A stretch of DNA of 64,000 nt, from assembly GCF_024171895.1 (NCBI RefSeq), contig NZ_JAMTCQ010000016.1, forward strand, positions 62,001 to 126,000. The letters run 5' to 3'. The stretch is from Prauserella halophila (GTDB lineage Bacteria > Actinomycetota > Actinomycetes > Mycobacteriales > Pseudonocardiaceae). Under the pieces are notes generated by a model, which did not search any database, was not told the origin of the DNA, and saw nothing but the letters and a program-made list of their open reading frames with translations. Positions 32,306 through 42,133 of the stretch are shown in pieces (positions within the stretch are counted from its first letter, which is position 1; each line of letters begins with the position of its first letter). A program made the position numbers and the translations under genes.

Positions 32306-34030
32306 GTGGCACCACCGGCCGGGACGATCCGCCCGGGACGCTATCTGAGCTTTTTCGTCCTCATCATCGTTGCGCTCTATTCACTGGTGTTCCTCACCGG
32401 TGACGGGGAGCCGACACCGAAGCTGGGGATCGATCTTCAGGGCGGTACCCGGGTCACCTTGACCGCACGCACTCCCGACGGTCAGGAGCCGTCGCAGGAA
32501 CAGCTCGACCAGGCTCGTCAGATCATCGAGACCCGTGTCAACGGGATCGGTGTCAGCGGCGCCGAGGTGGTGCTCGACGGCACCAACGTCGTCATCACGG
32601 TTCCCGGCGAGGAGGGTGAGCAGGCCAAGAACCTCGGCCGCACCGCCAAGCTCGGCTTCCGCACGGTGATCAACGCCCAGCCGGTACAGCAGGGCCAGCA
32701 AGGGCAGCAGGGCCAACAGGGGGAGCAGGGCCAGGACGGCCAGGACCAGGGCCAGCAGAACGGCCAGGACGGCCAGGACCAGCAGGACGGCCAGGGCGAT
32801 TCCCCGGATGCCGAAGGCAGCCCGCAGGGCGGCGGCGGCAGTCAGCCGCAGTCCGACGAGGAGATCGCCCGCGAGATTCGCGAGGCCCAGCAGGTCCGGC
32901 AGAATCCGGCGCTCGACCCCGGCCGGAATCCGCAGCAGGGCGCGTCCCAGCAGGCCATGCAGCTGCAGCAGCAGGCGATGGCGGGCCTGACGTGTTCGGC
33001 CAACGACCCGCTGGTCGGTAACGACGACCCGGAGCGGCCGCTCGTCACGTGCAACGAGGAGGGCACCGAGAAGTACGTGCTGAGCCCGGTGTTCCTCGAG
33101 GGCACCCAGGTGGACGACGCCTCGGCCCAGTTCGACCCGCAGCAGGGCTGGCTGGTCAACCTGCAGTTCAAGAGCGAAGGGCGGGACACCTGGGCGGACT
33201 ACACCGCGCAGAACACCGGCGCCAACGCTGCGTTCGTGCTCGACACCCGGGTGGTGTCGGCCCCGACGATCAACGAGCCGATCCCCAACGGCCGCACCCA
33301 GATCAGCGGCGACTTCACCGACGCGGAGGCGCAGAACCTCGCCGACATCCTCAAGTACGGTTCGCTGCCACTGTCGTTCGAGTCGTCCGACGCCACGACG
33401 GTGTCGCCGACGCTCGGCCTCGCCTCGCTCGAAGCGGGGCTGATCGCCGGCGCGATCGGTATCGCGCTCGTGTTCGTCTACTGCCTGCTCTACTACCGCA
33501 TGCTCGGCGTACTGACCGTGCTGTCACTCGCGTTGTCGGCGACGATCGTCTACGGCGTATTGGTGCTGCTCGGCCGCTGGATCGGGTTCACGCTCGACCT
33601 CGCAGGCGTCGCCGGTTTCATCATCGCCATCGGTGTCACCGCGGACTCGTTCGTCGTCTACTTCGAACGGCTCAAGGACGAGATGCGTGACGGCAAGACG
33701 TTCCGGTCGGCGACTCCACGAGCGTGGGTCCGGGCGCGGCGCACGATCCTCGCCTCCGACGCGATCATGTTCCTGTGCGCGGGGGTGCTGTACGCCTTGG
33801 CCGTCGGCGAGGTCCGCGGGTTCGCGTTCACGCTCGGTATGTCCACCGTGCTCGACCTGATCGTGGTGTTCCTCGTGACGCACCCGCTGGTCGCGATGGT
33901 GTCGCGGTCGAAGAAGCTGTCCAGCCCGAAGCTGTCCGGTCTCGGCACCGTGCAGCGGCTCGGTGGTCAGCGGCGCGGCGGCGTCCACATCAGCCAGGCG
34001 AAGGCCGCGACGAACACGAAGGGGGCCTGA
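32306..34030 (+). CDS. secD: protein translocase subunit SecD, with Gln/Gly-rich insertion
   Basis: The 574-residue RND-family protein shows the SecD features: GIDLQGGTRVTL near residue 40, the P1 domain, NGRTQISGDFTDAEAQNLA, and six membrane segments ending in TADSFVVYFERLKDE and GMSTVLDLIVVF. SecDF uses the proton gradient to pull proteins across the membrane. A stretch of about 60 residues (126-183) made of Gln, Gly and Asp repeats lies inside the periplasmic P1 domain. GTG 32306 follows GAGGAG. secF starts two bases after the stop. Confidence 0.95.
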   Translation: MAPPAGTIRPGRYLSFFVLIIVALYSLVFLTGDGEPTPKLGIDLQGGTRVTLTARTPDGQEPSQEQLDQARQIIETRVNGIGVSGAEVVLDGTNVVITVPGEEGEQAKNLGRTAKLGFRTVINAQPVQQGQQGQQGQQGEQGQDGQDQGQQNGQDGQDQQDGQGDSPDAEGSPQGGGGSQPQSDEEIAREIREAQQVRQNPALDPGRNPQQGASQQAMQLQQQAMAGLTCSANDPLVGNDDPERPLVTCNEEGTEKYVLSPVFLEGTQVDDASAQFDPQQGWLVNLQFKSEGRDTWADYTAQNTGANAAFVLDTRVVSAPTINEPIPNGRTQISGDFTDAEAQNLADILKYGSLPLSFESSDATTVSPTLGLASLEAGLIAGAIGIALVFVYCLLYYRMLGVLTVLSLALSATIVYGVLVLLGRWIGFTLDLAGVAGFIIAIGVTADSFVVYFERLKDEMRDGKTFRSATPRAWVRARRTILASDAIMFLCAGVLYALAVGEVRGFAFTLGMSTVLDLIVVFLVTHPLVAMVSRSKKLSSPKLSGLGTVQRLGGQRRGGVHISQAKAATNTKGA

Positions 34031-34031
34031 C

Positions 34032-35417
34032 GTGTCCGGCAACGACAGTGCCAACACCGGCAACACCGCCGACGCCGTCGGCACCACGGCCGCCGAGACG
34101 GAGGGCTCGCCGAGCGCGAAGTCGTCGGTGTTCCAGCGTCTCTACACCGGCACCGGTGCGTTCGACATCGTCGGCCACCGCCGCCGCTGGTTCGTGGCCT
34201 TCGCGCTGCTGATCCTGGTGTGCGTGGGCTCGCTCGGGATCAAGGGCTTCAACCTGGGGATCGAGTTCGAGGGCGGCACGCAGATCCAGATGCCCGCCCA
34301 GGGCGAGGCCGGGCCGATCGACGAGGACGCGGCCAAGGACGTGGTCAGCGACGCGACCGGTGTCTCGGCCTCGGAGGCGCAGGTCGTCGGTGTCGGAGAC
34401 GCGGCCGCCATCCAGGTGCGGCTGAGCTCGCTGGACTCGGGTCAGGTCGTCGACGCCAAGCGGGCGCTGTTCGACGAGTTCCGGCCGCTGGCGGCGAACG
34501 GCCAGCCCAGCGGGTCGGTGATCAGCGACAGTGCGGTGAGCGCGTCGTGGGGCGGGGAGATCTCCAAGCAGGCCCTCATCGCCCTGGCCGTGTTCCTGGT
34601 GCTGGTGACGGTCTTTTTGATCATCTACTTCGAGAAGTGGATGGCCGTCGCGGCGATCATCACGTTGGCGCACGACATCGTCGTGACGGCGGGCGTGTAT
34701 TCGGTGGTCGGCTTCGAGGTGACGCCGGCGACCGTGATCGGTCTGCTGACGATCCTCGGATTCTCGCTGTACGACACGGTCGTGGTGTTCGACAAGGTCA
34801 AGGAGAACACCCGCGGGCTGCTCAACCTGACCAGGCGCACCTATGCCGAGGCCGCGAACCTGGCGCTGAACCAGACCCTGATGCGGTCGATCAACACGTC
34901 GGTCATCGCGCTGCTGCCCGTGCTCGGCCTGATGGTGATCGGCTACCTCCTGCTGGGCACCGGCACGCTGCAGGACTTGGCGCTGGTACAGCTGACCGGC
35001 ATGCTCGCCGGCGTCGTCTCGTCGGTGCTGCTGGCCACGCCGCTGCTCGTGACGTTCAAGATGCGTGAGCCGAAGTACCGCGAACAGGCCGAGCGGGTGG
35101 CCGAGCGCCGTGCCGAACGGACACGTGCCGCCCGGGCCGAGGGCGCGGGCGAGGGCGTGAATCCGGACGACGACTTCGACCCGGGCGACGACACGCAGCT
35201 CGAGACCGAGCTGCGTAAGGAGAAGGCGGTCGCCGCTGCGGCGTCCGTGCCCGCTCGCACCCCGAAGGCCCGTGATCGGAGCCGTGGCGGGGACCAGCGG
35301 CCGCGCCGGTCGGGCACGCCGACCGGCAAGAGCACCCCGACCGGTAAGGGGACCCCATCAGGAAAGAGCACGCCGTCGGGCAAGGGGACTCCTACCGGAA
35401 AGAGGAAACGGTCATGA
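34032..35417 (+). CDS. secF: protein translocase subunit SecF, with repeat-rich tail
   Basis: The 461-residue partner of SecD has LGIEFEGGTQIQMP, the VVFDKVKENTRG loop, LTRRTYAEAANLALNQTLMRSINTS and six membrane segments. The C-terminal 120 residues are an extra charged tail that ends in about five copies of TP-T/S-GK-S/G (430-461), very basic. GTG 34032 starts two bases after secD stops, and the stop overlaps apt in ATGA, so secD-secF-apt is one transcript. The role of the tail is unknown; it faces the cytoplasm. Confidence 0.95.
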   Translation: MSGNDSANTGNTADAVGTTAAETEGSPSAKSSVFQRLYTGTGAFDIVGHRRRWFVAFALLILVCVGSLGIKGFNLGIEFEGGTQIQMPAQGEAGPIDEDAAKDVVSDATGVSASEAQVVGVGDAAAIQVRLSSLDSGQVVDAKRALFDEFRPLAANGQPSGSVISDSAVSASWGGEISKQALIALAVFLVLVTVFLIIYFEKWMAVAAIITLAHDIVVTAGVYSVVGFEVTPATVIGLLTILGFSLYDTVVVFDKVKENTRGLLNLTRRTYAEAANLALNQTLMRSINTSVIALLPVLGLMVIGYLLLGTGTLQDLALVQLTGMLAGVVSSVLLATPLLVTFKMREPKYREQAERVAERRAERTRAARAEGAGEGVNPDDDFDPGDDTQLETELRKEKAVAAAASVPARTPKARDRSRGGDQRPRRSGTPTGKSTPTGKGTPSGKSTPSGKGTPTGKRKRS

Positions 35418-35929
35418 ACCTCGACGAAGCGCTCGGCCTGATCTCCGAGCTGCCGGACTTTCCGGAACCGGGCGTGGTGTTCCGCGATCTGACACCGGTG
35501 TTCGGCGATCCGAAGGCGTTCGCCACCGTGATCGACGCGCTGGCCGAGGCGGTCGGCGATGTGGACCAGCTGGCGGCGGTGGAGGCTCGCGGATTCGTGC
35601 TCGCCGCGGCGGTCGCCTACGCCAAGGGCGTCGGCGTGACGCTCGTGCGCAAGGCGGGCAAGTTGCCGTCCGTCGGAGGCAGCGTCGACTACGAGCTCGA
35701 ATACGGCACCGCGACGCTCGAACTGCCCGCCGACGCGATCCGGCCGGGCGAGCGGGTCGCGATCGTCGACGACATCCTCGCCACCGGCGGCACGGTCGCC
35801 GCCACCTGCTCGCTGCTCGCCGAAGCCGGCGCGGAGGTGCGTTCGGTGGCGGTGGTGCTCGAACTCGCCTCCCTCGGCGGTCGCGACCTGCTCGGTGATG
35901 TGCCGTTGCACGTACTGAAGTCCGTATGA
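35414..35929 (+). CDS. apt: adenine phosphoribosyltransferase
   Basis: The 171-residue enzyme has the adenine-specific VEARGFVLAAAVAYAKGVG, the flexible lid region LVRKAGKLPS and the PRPP-binding loop VAIVDDILATGGT. It makes AMP from adenine and PRPP, in the cytoplasm. It overlaps secF in ATGA and is followed by a strong terminator and then rel, an arrangement also seen in mycobacteria. Length and active site are normal. Confidence 0.96.
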   Translation: MNLDEALGLISELPDFPEPGVVFRDLTPVFGDPKAFATVIDALAEAVGDVDQLAAVEARGFVLAAAVAYAKGVGVTLVRKAGKLPSVGGSVDYELEYGTATLELPADAIRPGERVAIVDDILATGGTVAATCSLLAEAGAEVRSVAVVLELASLGGRDLLGDVPLHVLKSV

Positions 35930-35934
35930 GGCGC

Positions 35935-35980
35935 GCCGGATCCCACCCGGCCCTCCGGTGGTGGCGGGGTGGGATCCGGC
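35935..35980 (+). terminator. terminator after apt
   Basis: A perfect 14-bp stem (35935-35948 with 35967-35980) ends the yajC-secDF-apt transcript. Confidence 0.85.
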
Positions 35981-36088
35981 ACGCAGCCTGCCGGTGAAGC
36001 GGCTGTGAACGGCGCCGCGTGGAGGGTGTCGCCCGGGGGTCTACCCTGAGGGGACAGGCACCCGACGCGCGATGAGCTGGAGGTACGG

Positions 36089-38590
36089 GTGAGCCAAGAG
36101 CTCGATTCCGTGGCAGCCCGGTCGGACGACGGCGACGACCCCGCGCGTACGCAGGGCGCATCCGCAACGTCCACAGGCGAGGGCACGTCCGGTGCGGACG
36201 CGCAGCAGAGTACGCAGGCCGAACGGGACACACCGCAGCCGAACGCCGGGCACACGCCGTCGGAGACCGGCGGTGAGCAGTCCGAGTCCGGCGCCGCCTC
36301 CCGTACGTCCGCGCACCCTGCCGCCACGCGAGCTCCCTCACCGACGCGGCGGGTCCGTGCGCGGCTCGCGCGGCGGATCACCGCGCAGCGGGCCGCGCCG
36401 GTCAAACAGGTACTCGAGCCGCTGGCCGCGATCCACCGGGAACTGCACCCGAGCGCCGACCTGGGGCTGCTGCAGCGTGCCTACGACGTCGCCGAGCACC
36501 TGCACCGCGACCAGCGCCGCAAATCCGGCGACCCGTACATCACGCATCCGCTGGCCGTGGCCACGATCCTGGCCGAGCTCGGCATGGACACCACGACGCT
36601 CGTCGCGGCGCTGCTGCACGACACCGTCGAGGACACCGGGTATTCCCTCGAGCAGCTCGGCACCGACTTCGGCGACAAGGTCGCCCAGCTCGTCGACGGC
36701 GTCACCAAGCTCGACAAGGTCAAACTCGGCACGGCAGCAGAGGCCGAGACGATCCGCAAGATGGTCATCGCGATGGCTCGCGATCCGCGGGTGCTGGTGG
36801 TCAAGCTGGCCGACCGGCTGCACAACATGCGCACGATGCGGTTCCTGCCGCCGGAGAAGCAGTCCCGCAAGGCGAAGGAGACGCTCGAGGTCCTCGCCCC
36901 GCTGGCCCACCGGCTGGGCATGTCGACGGTGAAGTGGGAACTCGAGGACCTGGCGTTCGCGATCCTGCAGCCGAAGAAGTACGACGAGATCGTGCGACTG
37001 GTCGCCGACCGGGCCCCGTCCCGCGACACGTACCTGCGGGGGGTCATCGGCGAGCTGAACTCACACCTCGACGCCTCCCGAGTGGCGGCGAAGGTCGAGG
37101 GCAGGCCGAAGCACTACTACTCGATCCACCAGAAGATGATCGTCCGCGGCCGCGAGCTCGACGACATCCACGACCTGGTGGGCGTGCGGATCATGGTCGA
37201 CGACGTCCGGGACTGCTACGCGGCCATGGGTGTGGTGCACGCGCTGTGGCAGCCCATGCCGGGCCGGTTCAAGGACTACATCGCCCAGCCGCGCTTCGGC
37301 GTGTACCAGTCGCTGCACACCACGGTGATCGGCCCGGACGGCAAGCCCCTCGAGGTGCAGATCCGCACCCACGAGATGCACCGCACCGCCGAATACGGCA
37401 TCGCGGCGCACTGGCGGTACAAGGAGACCAAGGGCACGCACGGCGGCGGTTCGGGCAACACCGTCGACGTCGACGAGATGGCGTGGATGCGCCAGCTGCT
37501 CGACTGGCAGCGCGAGGCCGCCGATCCGGGCGAGTTCCTCGAATCGCTGCGGTACGACCTCGCCACCCGGGAGATCTTCGTGTTCACGCCGAAGGGCGAC
37601 GTGATCACGCTGCCCGTCGGCTCGACGCCCGTCGACTTCGCCTACGCCGTCCACACCGAGGTCGGCCACCGCTGTATCGGCGCGCGGGTCAACGGCCGGC
37701 TCGTCGCACTGGAGCGCAAGCTCGAGAACGGTGAGGTCGTCGAAATCTTCACGTCGAAGGCGGAAGGTGCCGGGCCGAGCCGGGACTGGCTGCAGTTCGC
37801 CGGGGCGCCGAAGGCGCGCGCGAAGATCCGCCAGTGGTTCGCCAAGGAGCGCCGCGACGAGGCCGTCGAAACGGGCAAGGAGGCGATCACCAAGGAGGTC
37901 CGCAAGGTCGGGCTTCCGATCCAGCGCCTGGTGTCGGCCGATTCGATGAGTGCGGTTGCGAAGGAACTGCGCTACAACGACATCAGCGCGCTGTACGCCG
38001 CGGTGGGGGAGAGGCACACCAGTGCCCAGCACGTGGTGCAGCGGCTCACGGCCCTCATCGGCGGCGTCGAGGAGGCGGAGGAGGAACTCGCCGAACGGGC
38101 GACACCGTCCACGGTCACGCGGCGCCGTGGTTCCGGCGACGTCGGCGTGGTCGTGCCGGGCGCGAGCGACGTGTGGACCAAACTCGCCCGCTGCTGCACC
38201 CCGGTGCCGGGCGACGAGATCCTCGGCTTCGTCACCCGCGGCGGTGGGGTGAGCGTGCACCGCACCGACTGCACCAACGCCGACGATCTGCGCAGCCAGC
38301 CCGAGCGGCTGGTCGACGTCGACTGGGCTCCGTCGGAGTCGTCGGTGTTCCTCGTGGCGATCCAGGTCGAGGCACTCGACCGGCACCGCCTGCTGTCGGA
38401 CGTGACGAAGGTGCTCGCCGACGAGAAGGTGAACATCCTGTCCGCGTCGGTCACCACGTCGAACGACCGGGTGGCCGTCAGCAAGTTCACGTTCGAGATG
38501 GGCGACCCGAAGCACCTCGGGCACGTGCTCAAGGTCGTGCGCAACGTCGAGGGCGTCTACGACGTGTACCGGGTCACGTCGGCCGCCTGA
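36089..38590 (+). CDS. relA: bifunctional (p)ppGpp synthetase / hydrolase Rel
   Basis: The 833-residue protein has a 90-residue variable start, the HD hydrolase domain ([26 protein letters not shown]), the synthetase domain ([40 protein letters not shown]), a TGS domain ([15 protein letters not shown]), the helical and zinc-finger parts ([17 protein letters not shown]) and a C-terminal ACT domain. It makes and degrades (p)ppGpp on stalled ribosomes. Both halves keep their catalytic residues, so it is bifunctional. GTG 36089 has GGAGG upstream. The N-terminal extension is low-complexity and longer than in mycobacterial Rel. Confidence 0.97.
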   Translation: MSQELDSVAARSDDGDDPARTQGASATSTGEGTSGADAQQSTQAERDTPQPNAGHTPSETGGEQSESGAASRTSAHPAATRAPSPTRRVRARLARRITAQRAAPVKQVLEPLAAIHRELHPSADLGLLQRAYDVAEHLHRDQRRKSGDPYITHPLAVATILAELGMDTTTLVAALLHDTVEDTGYSLEQLGTDFGDKVAQLVDGVTKLDKVKLGTAAEAETIRKMVIAMARDPRVLVVKLADRLHNMRTMRFLPPEKQSRKAKETLEVLAPLAHRLGMSTVKWELEDLAFAILQPKKYDEIVRLVADRAPSRDTYLRGVIGELNSHLDASRVAAKVEGRPKHYYSIHQKMIVRGRELDDIHDLVGVRIMVDDVRDCYAAMGVVHALWQPMPGRFKDYIAQPRFGVYQSLHTTVIGPDGKPLEVQIRTHEMHRTAEYGIAAHWRYKETKGTHGGGSGNTVDVDEMAWMRQLLDWQREAADPGEFLESLRYDLATREIFVFTPKGDVITLPVGSTPVDFAYAVHTEVGHRCIGARVNGRLVALERKLENGEVVEIFTSKAEGAGPSRDWLQFAGAPKARAKIRQWFAKERRDEAVETGKEAITKEVRKVGLPIQRLVSADSMSAVAKELRYNDISALYAAVGERHTSAQHVVQRLTALIGGVEEAEEELAERATPSTVTRRRGSGDVGVVVPGASDVWTKLARCCTPVPGDEILGFVTRGGGVSVHRTDCTNADDLRSQPERLVDVDWAPSESSVFLVAIQVEALDRHRLLSDVTKVLADEKVNILSASVTTSNDRVAVSKFTFEMGDPKHLGHVLKVVRNVEGVYDVYRVTSAA

Positions 38591-38620
38591 ACCGGGCCCC
38601 GGCTTCTAGCCTTACCGTCC

Positions 38621-39394
38621 ATGACCGACGGAATCGAGCTCACCCGCGACGGGGACGTCGCTCGCCTGACGCTGGCCAGGCCGGCCAAGATGAACGCGAT
38701 CAGCTACGAGATGTGGTCGGCGATTCCCGGCCTCGTCGCCGACGTCGAGGCCGACGCGGCGGTGAAGGTGCTGGTGCTGGCGGGGGAGGGCGAGCACTTC
38801 TCGGCGGGTGCCGACATCGGGGAGTTCCGGGACCTGCGGTCGACCCCGGAGGGGGTCGCGACGTACGACAAGGCCGTGGACGCGGCCGTCGACGCACTGG
38901 CGGGGATGTCCAAGCCGAGCATCGCGATGATCCGGGGCAACTGCATCGGTGGCGGCTGTCAGCTGTCGGTGGCCTGCGATATGCGGTTCGCGGAGCCGGA
39001 GGCCCGATTCGGCATCACCCCCGCCAAGCTCGGCATCGTCTACCACTTCGAATCCACCCGGCTGCTGACCGAGCTCGTGGGACCTGCGCAGGCGCGCTAT
39101 CTGTTGTTGTCGGGCAACCTCGTCGGCGCGTCGCGCGCCCGCGAGATCGGCCTCGTCACCGACGTGTTCGACGACCTGGAGGCGCAGACCGGGGAGTTCG
39201 CGGCGACGCTGTGCTCGCGGTCGCAGACGTCCGTGCGCGGCATGAACCGCATCATCGGCAAGATCGCCGCGGGCACGACCGAGCCGGATGCCGAGATCGA
39301 TGCGCTACGGGACGAGGCAGCCCGCGGTGAGGACTACGCCGAGGGCGTGGCCGCCTTCCTCGAACGCCGCAGGCCCCGGTTCACGTACCGGTGA
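38621..39394 (+). CDS. enoyl-CoA hydratase/isomerase family protein
   Basis: The 257-residue crotonase-fold protein has the oxyanion-hole pairs GEHFSAGADIGEF and IRGNCIGGGCQLSVACDMRFA, then FGITPAKLGIVYHFESTRLL. The usual catalytic Glu of the hydratase pair after GGG is replaced (GGGCQLSVACD), so the reaction may differ from simple hydration. ATG 38621 starts 30 bases after rel. It converges on the cyclophilin gene. The substrate is unknown. Confidence 0.85.
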   Translation: MTDGIELTRDGDVARLTLARPAKMNAISYEMWSAIPGLVADVEADAAVKVLVLAGEGEHFSAGADIGEFRDLRSTPEGVATYDKAVDAAVDALAGMSKPSIAMIRGNCIGGGCQLSVACDMRFAEPEARFGITPAKLGIVYHFESTRLLTELVGPAQARYLLLSGNLVGASRAREIGLVTDVFDDLEAQTGEFAATLCSRSQTSVRGMNRIIGKIAAGTTEPDAEIDALRDEAARGEDYAEGVAAFLERRRPRFTYR

Positions 39395-39502
39395 GAGCCG
39401 GCCGCGATCGCGCTCCCGGCGCTCTGTAACCCGGTTCCCCGTAACCCGGTGCCCTGTGGATCCTGCGCGTGTGGACCCGGAGCCGGTGTCAGGAGGCGAC
39501 GT

Positions 39503-39535
39503 GTCTCCCCGGGAACGATGTGTCCCCGGGGAGAC
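39503..39535. terminator. bidirectional terminator
   Basis: A perfect 11-bp stem (GTCTCCCCGGG with CCCGGGGAGAC) lies between the convergent crotonase and cyclophilin genes. Confidence 0.75.
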
Positions 39536-39538
39536 GGC

Positions 39539-39595
39539 CACTGCGACGCGGTGACACTGCGACGACACTGCGACGCGGTGACACTGCGACGCGGT
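39539..39595. repeat. 16-bp tandem repeats
   Basis: CACTGCGACGCGGTGA occurs twice, with a shortened CACTGCGACGA copy between and a partial copy after, directly at the 3' end of the cyclophilin gene. A related CACTGCGAGACGGTCA is the last codons of that gene, so the repeat may have grown out of it. Confidence 0.7.
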
Positions 39596-39603
39596 CGGCA
39601 CCG

Positions 39604-40473
39604 TCACTGCGAGACGGTCACGTCGGTGAAGCGGACCTCGGTGTTCGGCTTGCCACCACCGGGGGAGGGGTCCAGCGATCCGTCGTGACCGGCCTTCGCG
39701 ACCTCGTCCAGGACCTTCAGGCCCTCGTCGGAGATGGTGCCGAACACGGTGTAATCCGGCGGCAGCGCCGATGCCTCGCCGTAGACCATGAAGAACTGGC
39801 TGCCGTTGGTGTCGGGACCGGCGTTGGCCATGGCGAGGATGCCGCGGCCGTAGGTCAGCTCGTCGAACGTCTCGTCGGCGAACGTGTAGCCCGGACCGCC
39901 CGCGCCCTGCCCGGTCGGGTCGCCGCACTGCAGCATCTGCAGGCCCTGCGTGCCGAGGCGGTGGCACGTGGTGTCGGTGAAGTAGTCCTGCTCGGCGAGG
40001 TGTTCGAAACTGTTGACCGCACACGGGGCGAGGGACCGGTCGAGCGTGACCGGGATGTCGCCCGCGGTGGAGGACAGCGTCATCTCGACCGTGCCCTGGG
40101 ACGAGATGCCCTGCCCGTTCGGCGGGTCCACCTGCTTGGCGGCCTCGCCGCCCTCGGGGTACTCGCAGTCCGTCGGGTTCGGCAGTGGTTCGCTGCGTTC
40201 GGCAGGCTCGACACGCTGGTCGGGAATGGAGATCTCCTCCGACGGCCCCTCTTCCGATGGTGCCGCGCTCGAACTCGGTTCGCCCTGAGCGTTCGCGGCG
40301 CCCTCGTCGTCCTGACCGGTCAGAACCACGATGAGGCCGGCGGCCAGGACGACGACGCCGACGGCCGCCCCGATGCCGATGATCTTGCGTCGCTTCGCGC
40401 GTTCGGCCCTGCGAGCGAGCTGCCGTTCCAGCTTGCGCTTCGCTGCCTCCCGGCGCTGCTGGTTGGTCCCCAC
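39604..40473 (-). CDS. membrane-anchored cyclophilin-type peptidyl-prolyl isomerase
   Basis: The 289-residue protein has a basic start (TNQQRREAAKRKLERQLARR), one membrane segment (about 32-52), an acidic Ser/Glu/Pro linker and a cyclophilin domain (about 125-289) with TTCHRLGTQGLQMLQCGDP, GGPGYTFADE, GILAMANAGPDTNGSQFFM and DYTVFGTI. It matches mycobacterial Rv2582 (PpiB) in order and layout. The domain is outside the membrane and folds exported proteins. GTG 40473 was preferred for AGGAGG just upstream and alignment to Rv2582; GTG 40494 is in frame. Confidence 0.93.
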   Translation of the reverse strand: MGTNQQRREAAKRKLERQLARRAERAKRRKIIGIGAAVGVVVLAAGLIVVLTGQDDEGAANAQGEPSSSAAPSEEGPSEEISIPDQRVEPAERSEPLPNPTDCEYPEGGEAAKQVDPPNGQGISSQGTVEMTLSSTAGDIPVTLDRSLAPCAVNSFEHLAEQDYFTDTTCHRLGTQGLQMLQCGDPTGQGAGGPGYTFADETFDELTYGRGILAMANAGPDTNGSQFFMVYGEASALPPDYTVFGTISDEGLKVLDEVAKAGHDGSLDPSPGGGKPNTEVRFTDVTVSQ

Positions 40474-40586
40474 CTGGCCTCCTCGTTCACCCACGTGTTG
40501 GCTGGCGGCAGTCTATGGGCACGGTCTGTAAGACCCCAGTACAGGGGCCGCTAGGCTGGAGGAGTCGCGGCTGTGGAGGTGAGAAC

Positions 40587-41360
40587 GTGCTGGTCGCAGG
40601 TTTCCCGGCCGGGACGTTCCAGGCGAACTGCTATCTGCTCGCGCCCGCCCCGGGCGGCCCGGGGGTGATCGTCGACCCCGGCGAGGACGCGATCGCATCA
40701 CTCGACGGGACGGTCGCCGAGCACGGACTGACGCCCGTGGCGATCCTGGCCACGCACGGCCATCCGGATCATGTCCACGCGGCCGCCGAGGCCGCTCGCA
40801 CCTATGACATTCCCGTGTGGATCCGGCCGGAGGATCATCCGCTGCTGCGGAGGCCGTGGCGCGGTCTGAACCACGACCTCGCGGCCGGACTCGGTGCCCG
40901 GCCGTGGCCCGAACCCCACACGGTGCGGGAACTGCCGGACCGCACCGGTGACTCGCACCCGGTGCTGGAGCTGGCCGGGTTGCGGATCGAGGTCCTGCAC
41001 ACGCCCGGCCACACCGCGGGTTCGGTCGTGTTCCGGCTCGCGACCGGCGAAGGCGGGCAGATCGCACTCACCGGGGACACGGTGATGGCGGGGTCGGCGG
41101 GCCGCAGCGATCTGCCCGGTGGAGATCCCGTGGCGTTGCGGCGGTCGCTGGCGATGCTGTCGGCGGTCCTCGACGACGACACGGTTCTGCTGCCGGGGCA
41201 CGGCCCGAGTACGACCATGGGACAGGAGAAGTCGGGGAACCCGTGGCTGACGGCGCCGGGCGACGGTGGCACCGCCGAGGCCGGCGGTGCCGACGACCGG
41301 GCCGGCGTGACGCCCGGAGCGGGACGCGGACCAGCAGAGGCCGGAGAGAGGCGATCATGA
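40587..41360 (+). CDS. metallo-beta-lactamase fold hydrolase, glyoxalase II-like
   Basis: The 257-residue protein has LATHGHPDHVHAA (HxHxDH zinc motif), HTPGHTAGSVVF, LTGDTVMAGSAGRSDLPGGD and LLPGHGPSTTMGQEKSGNPWL, the pattern of glyoxalase II-like hydrolases and of mycobacterial Rv2581c, which has the same position. An extra 35-residue Gly/Ala/Asp-rich tail follows the family end. The thioester substrate is not known. GTG 40587 has GGAGGTGA upstream. The stop overlaps the next gene. Confidence 0.9.
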   Translation: MLVAGFPAGTFQANCYLLAPAPGGPGVIVDPGEDAIASLDGTVAEHGLTPVAILATHGHPDHVHAAAEAARTYDIPVWIRPEDHPLLRRPWRGLNHDLAAGLGARPWPEPHTVRELPDRTGDSHPVLELAGLRIEVLHTPGHTAGSVVFRLATGEGGQIALTGDTVMAGSAGRSDLPGGDPVALRRSLAMLSAVLDDDTVLLPGHGPSTTMGQEKSGNPWLTAPGDGGTAEAGGADDRAGVTPGAGRGPAEAGERRS

Positions 41361-42133
41361 GTGAACCGGAGCCGACGGACCCGGAACTTCCGGACCCGGA
41401 ACCGCCGGGCGCGGCGGACGGCCGGCGTGACGCGGGAACCGGCGACGACGGCGCAGCACCGGGCCCCGGGCAGTCCGCCGAGGGCGGTACGGCCGGGCGC
41501 GCGCCGGAACCGGAGCGGATCGTCCTCTACGGCCAGGACGCGAAGCTCCGGCGTAAGCGAGCCGCCGCCGGTCTCGCGGGCGTGGTGCTGTTCGCCGCGG
41601 CGTTCGGCGGCGTGGCGGGCCTGATCGGCGGACCCGGCCCCGGCCTGGTCGTCGCCGGGATCGTCGCCGCGGCACTGGGATTCGTCGTGGTCTCCAACGC
41701 GCGGCGGCAGGTCTGGCTCGAGGGCCGGACCGTGATCATGCGCAGCTGGGGCAGCCGCCGCGTCGACCTGGTCACCGCTCCGCGGATCGAGCTCCTGCTC
41801 AGCGACGTACGCGGCTCGCGCACCGTCAGCCTGCTCGTGACGTCCGAGTCGAACAAGGCCGTGAAGATCGATCTCGCGATCTATGCCGGAACCGGTGGCC
41901 GTGAGCTCGGCATCCTGGCGTTGCGCAGGCTCGCCGACGCACTCGCCGACAACATCGAAGCCAACGGCCTCGTCTTCTCCGAGCTGCTCGTCGCGCAGCT
42001 GCGGGCCGAGGCGCGCGGTGACGCGGCGGCGGAACGGCCGCTGTATCGCATCGGCTCGCTCGCACCGCAGGGCAAACTCGCCCAGCGGTTCACGATGGAG
42101 GCCGTGAGCCGGTTCGTGGCGTCGCTGGATTGA
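41357..42133 (+). CDS. membrane protein of unknown function
   Basis: I do not recognise this 258-residue protein. It has a 55-residue low-complexity Pro/Glu/Gly start, two adjacent membrane helices (about 72-115: GLAGVVLFAAAFGGVAGLIGG and LVVAGIVAAALGFVVVSN) and a soluble C-terminal half with beta strands (QVWLEGRTVIMRSWGSRRV, then VSLLVTSESNKAVKIDL), which recalls bacterial PH-like domains. ATG 41357 overlaps the metallo-hydrolase stop. Its end overlaps the convergent YibE/F gene by 44 bases. hisS, expected near here in the mycobacterial order, is absent from the window. Confidence 0.7.
   Translation: MSEPEPTDPELPDPEPPGAADGRRDAGTGDDGAAPGPGQSAEGGTAGRAPEPERIVLYGQDAKLRRKRAAAGLAGVVLFAAAFGGVAGLIGGPGPGLVVAGIVAAALGFVVVSNARRQVWLEGRTVIMRSWGSRRVDLVTAPRIELLLSDVRGSRTVSLLVTSESNKAVKIDLAIYAGTGGRELGILALRRLADALADNIEANGLVFSELLVAQLRAEARGDAAAERPLYRIGSLAPQGKLAQRFTMEAVSRFVASLD

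Noticed and set aside
40515-42133. A hisS gene expected here by synteny
   Set aside because: Neither strand shows class II HisRS motifs between the metallo-hydrolase and aspS; hisS must lie elsewhere.
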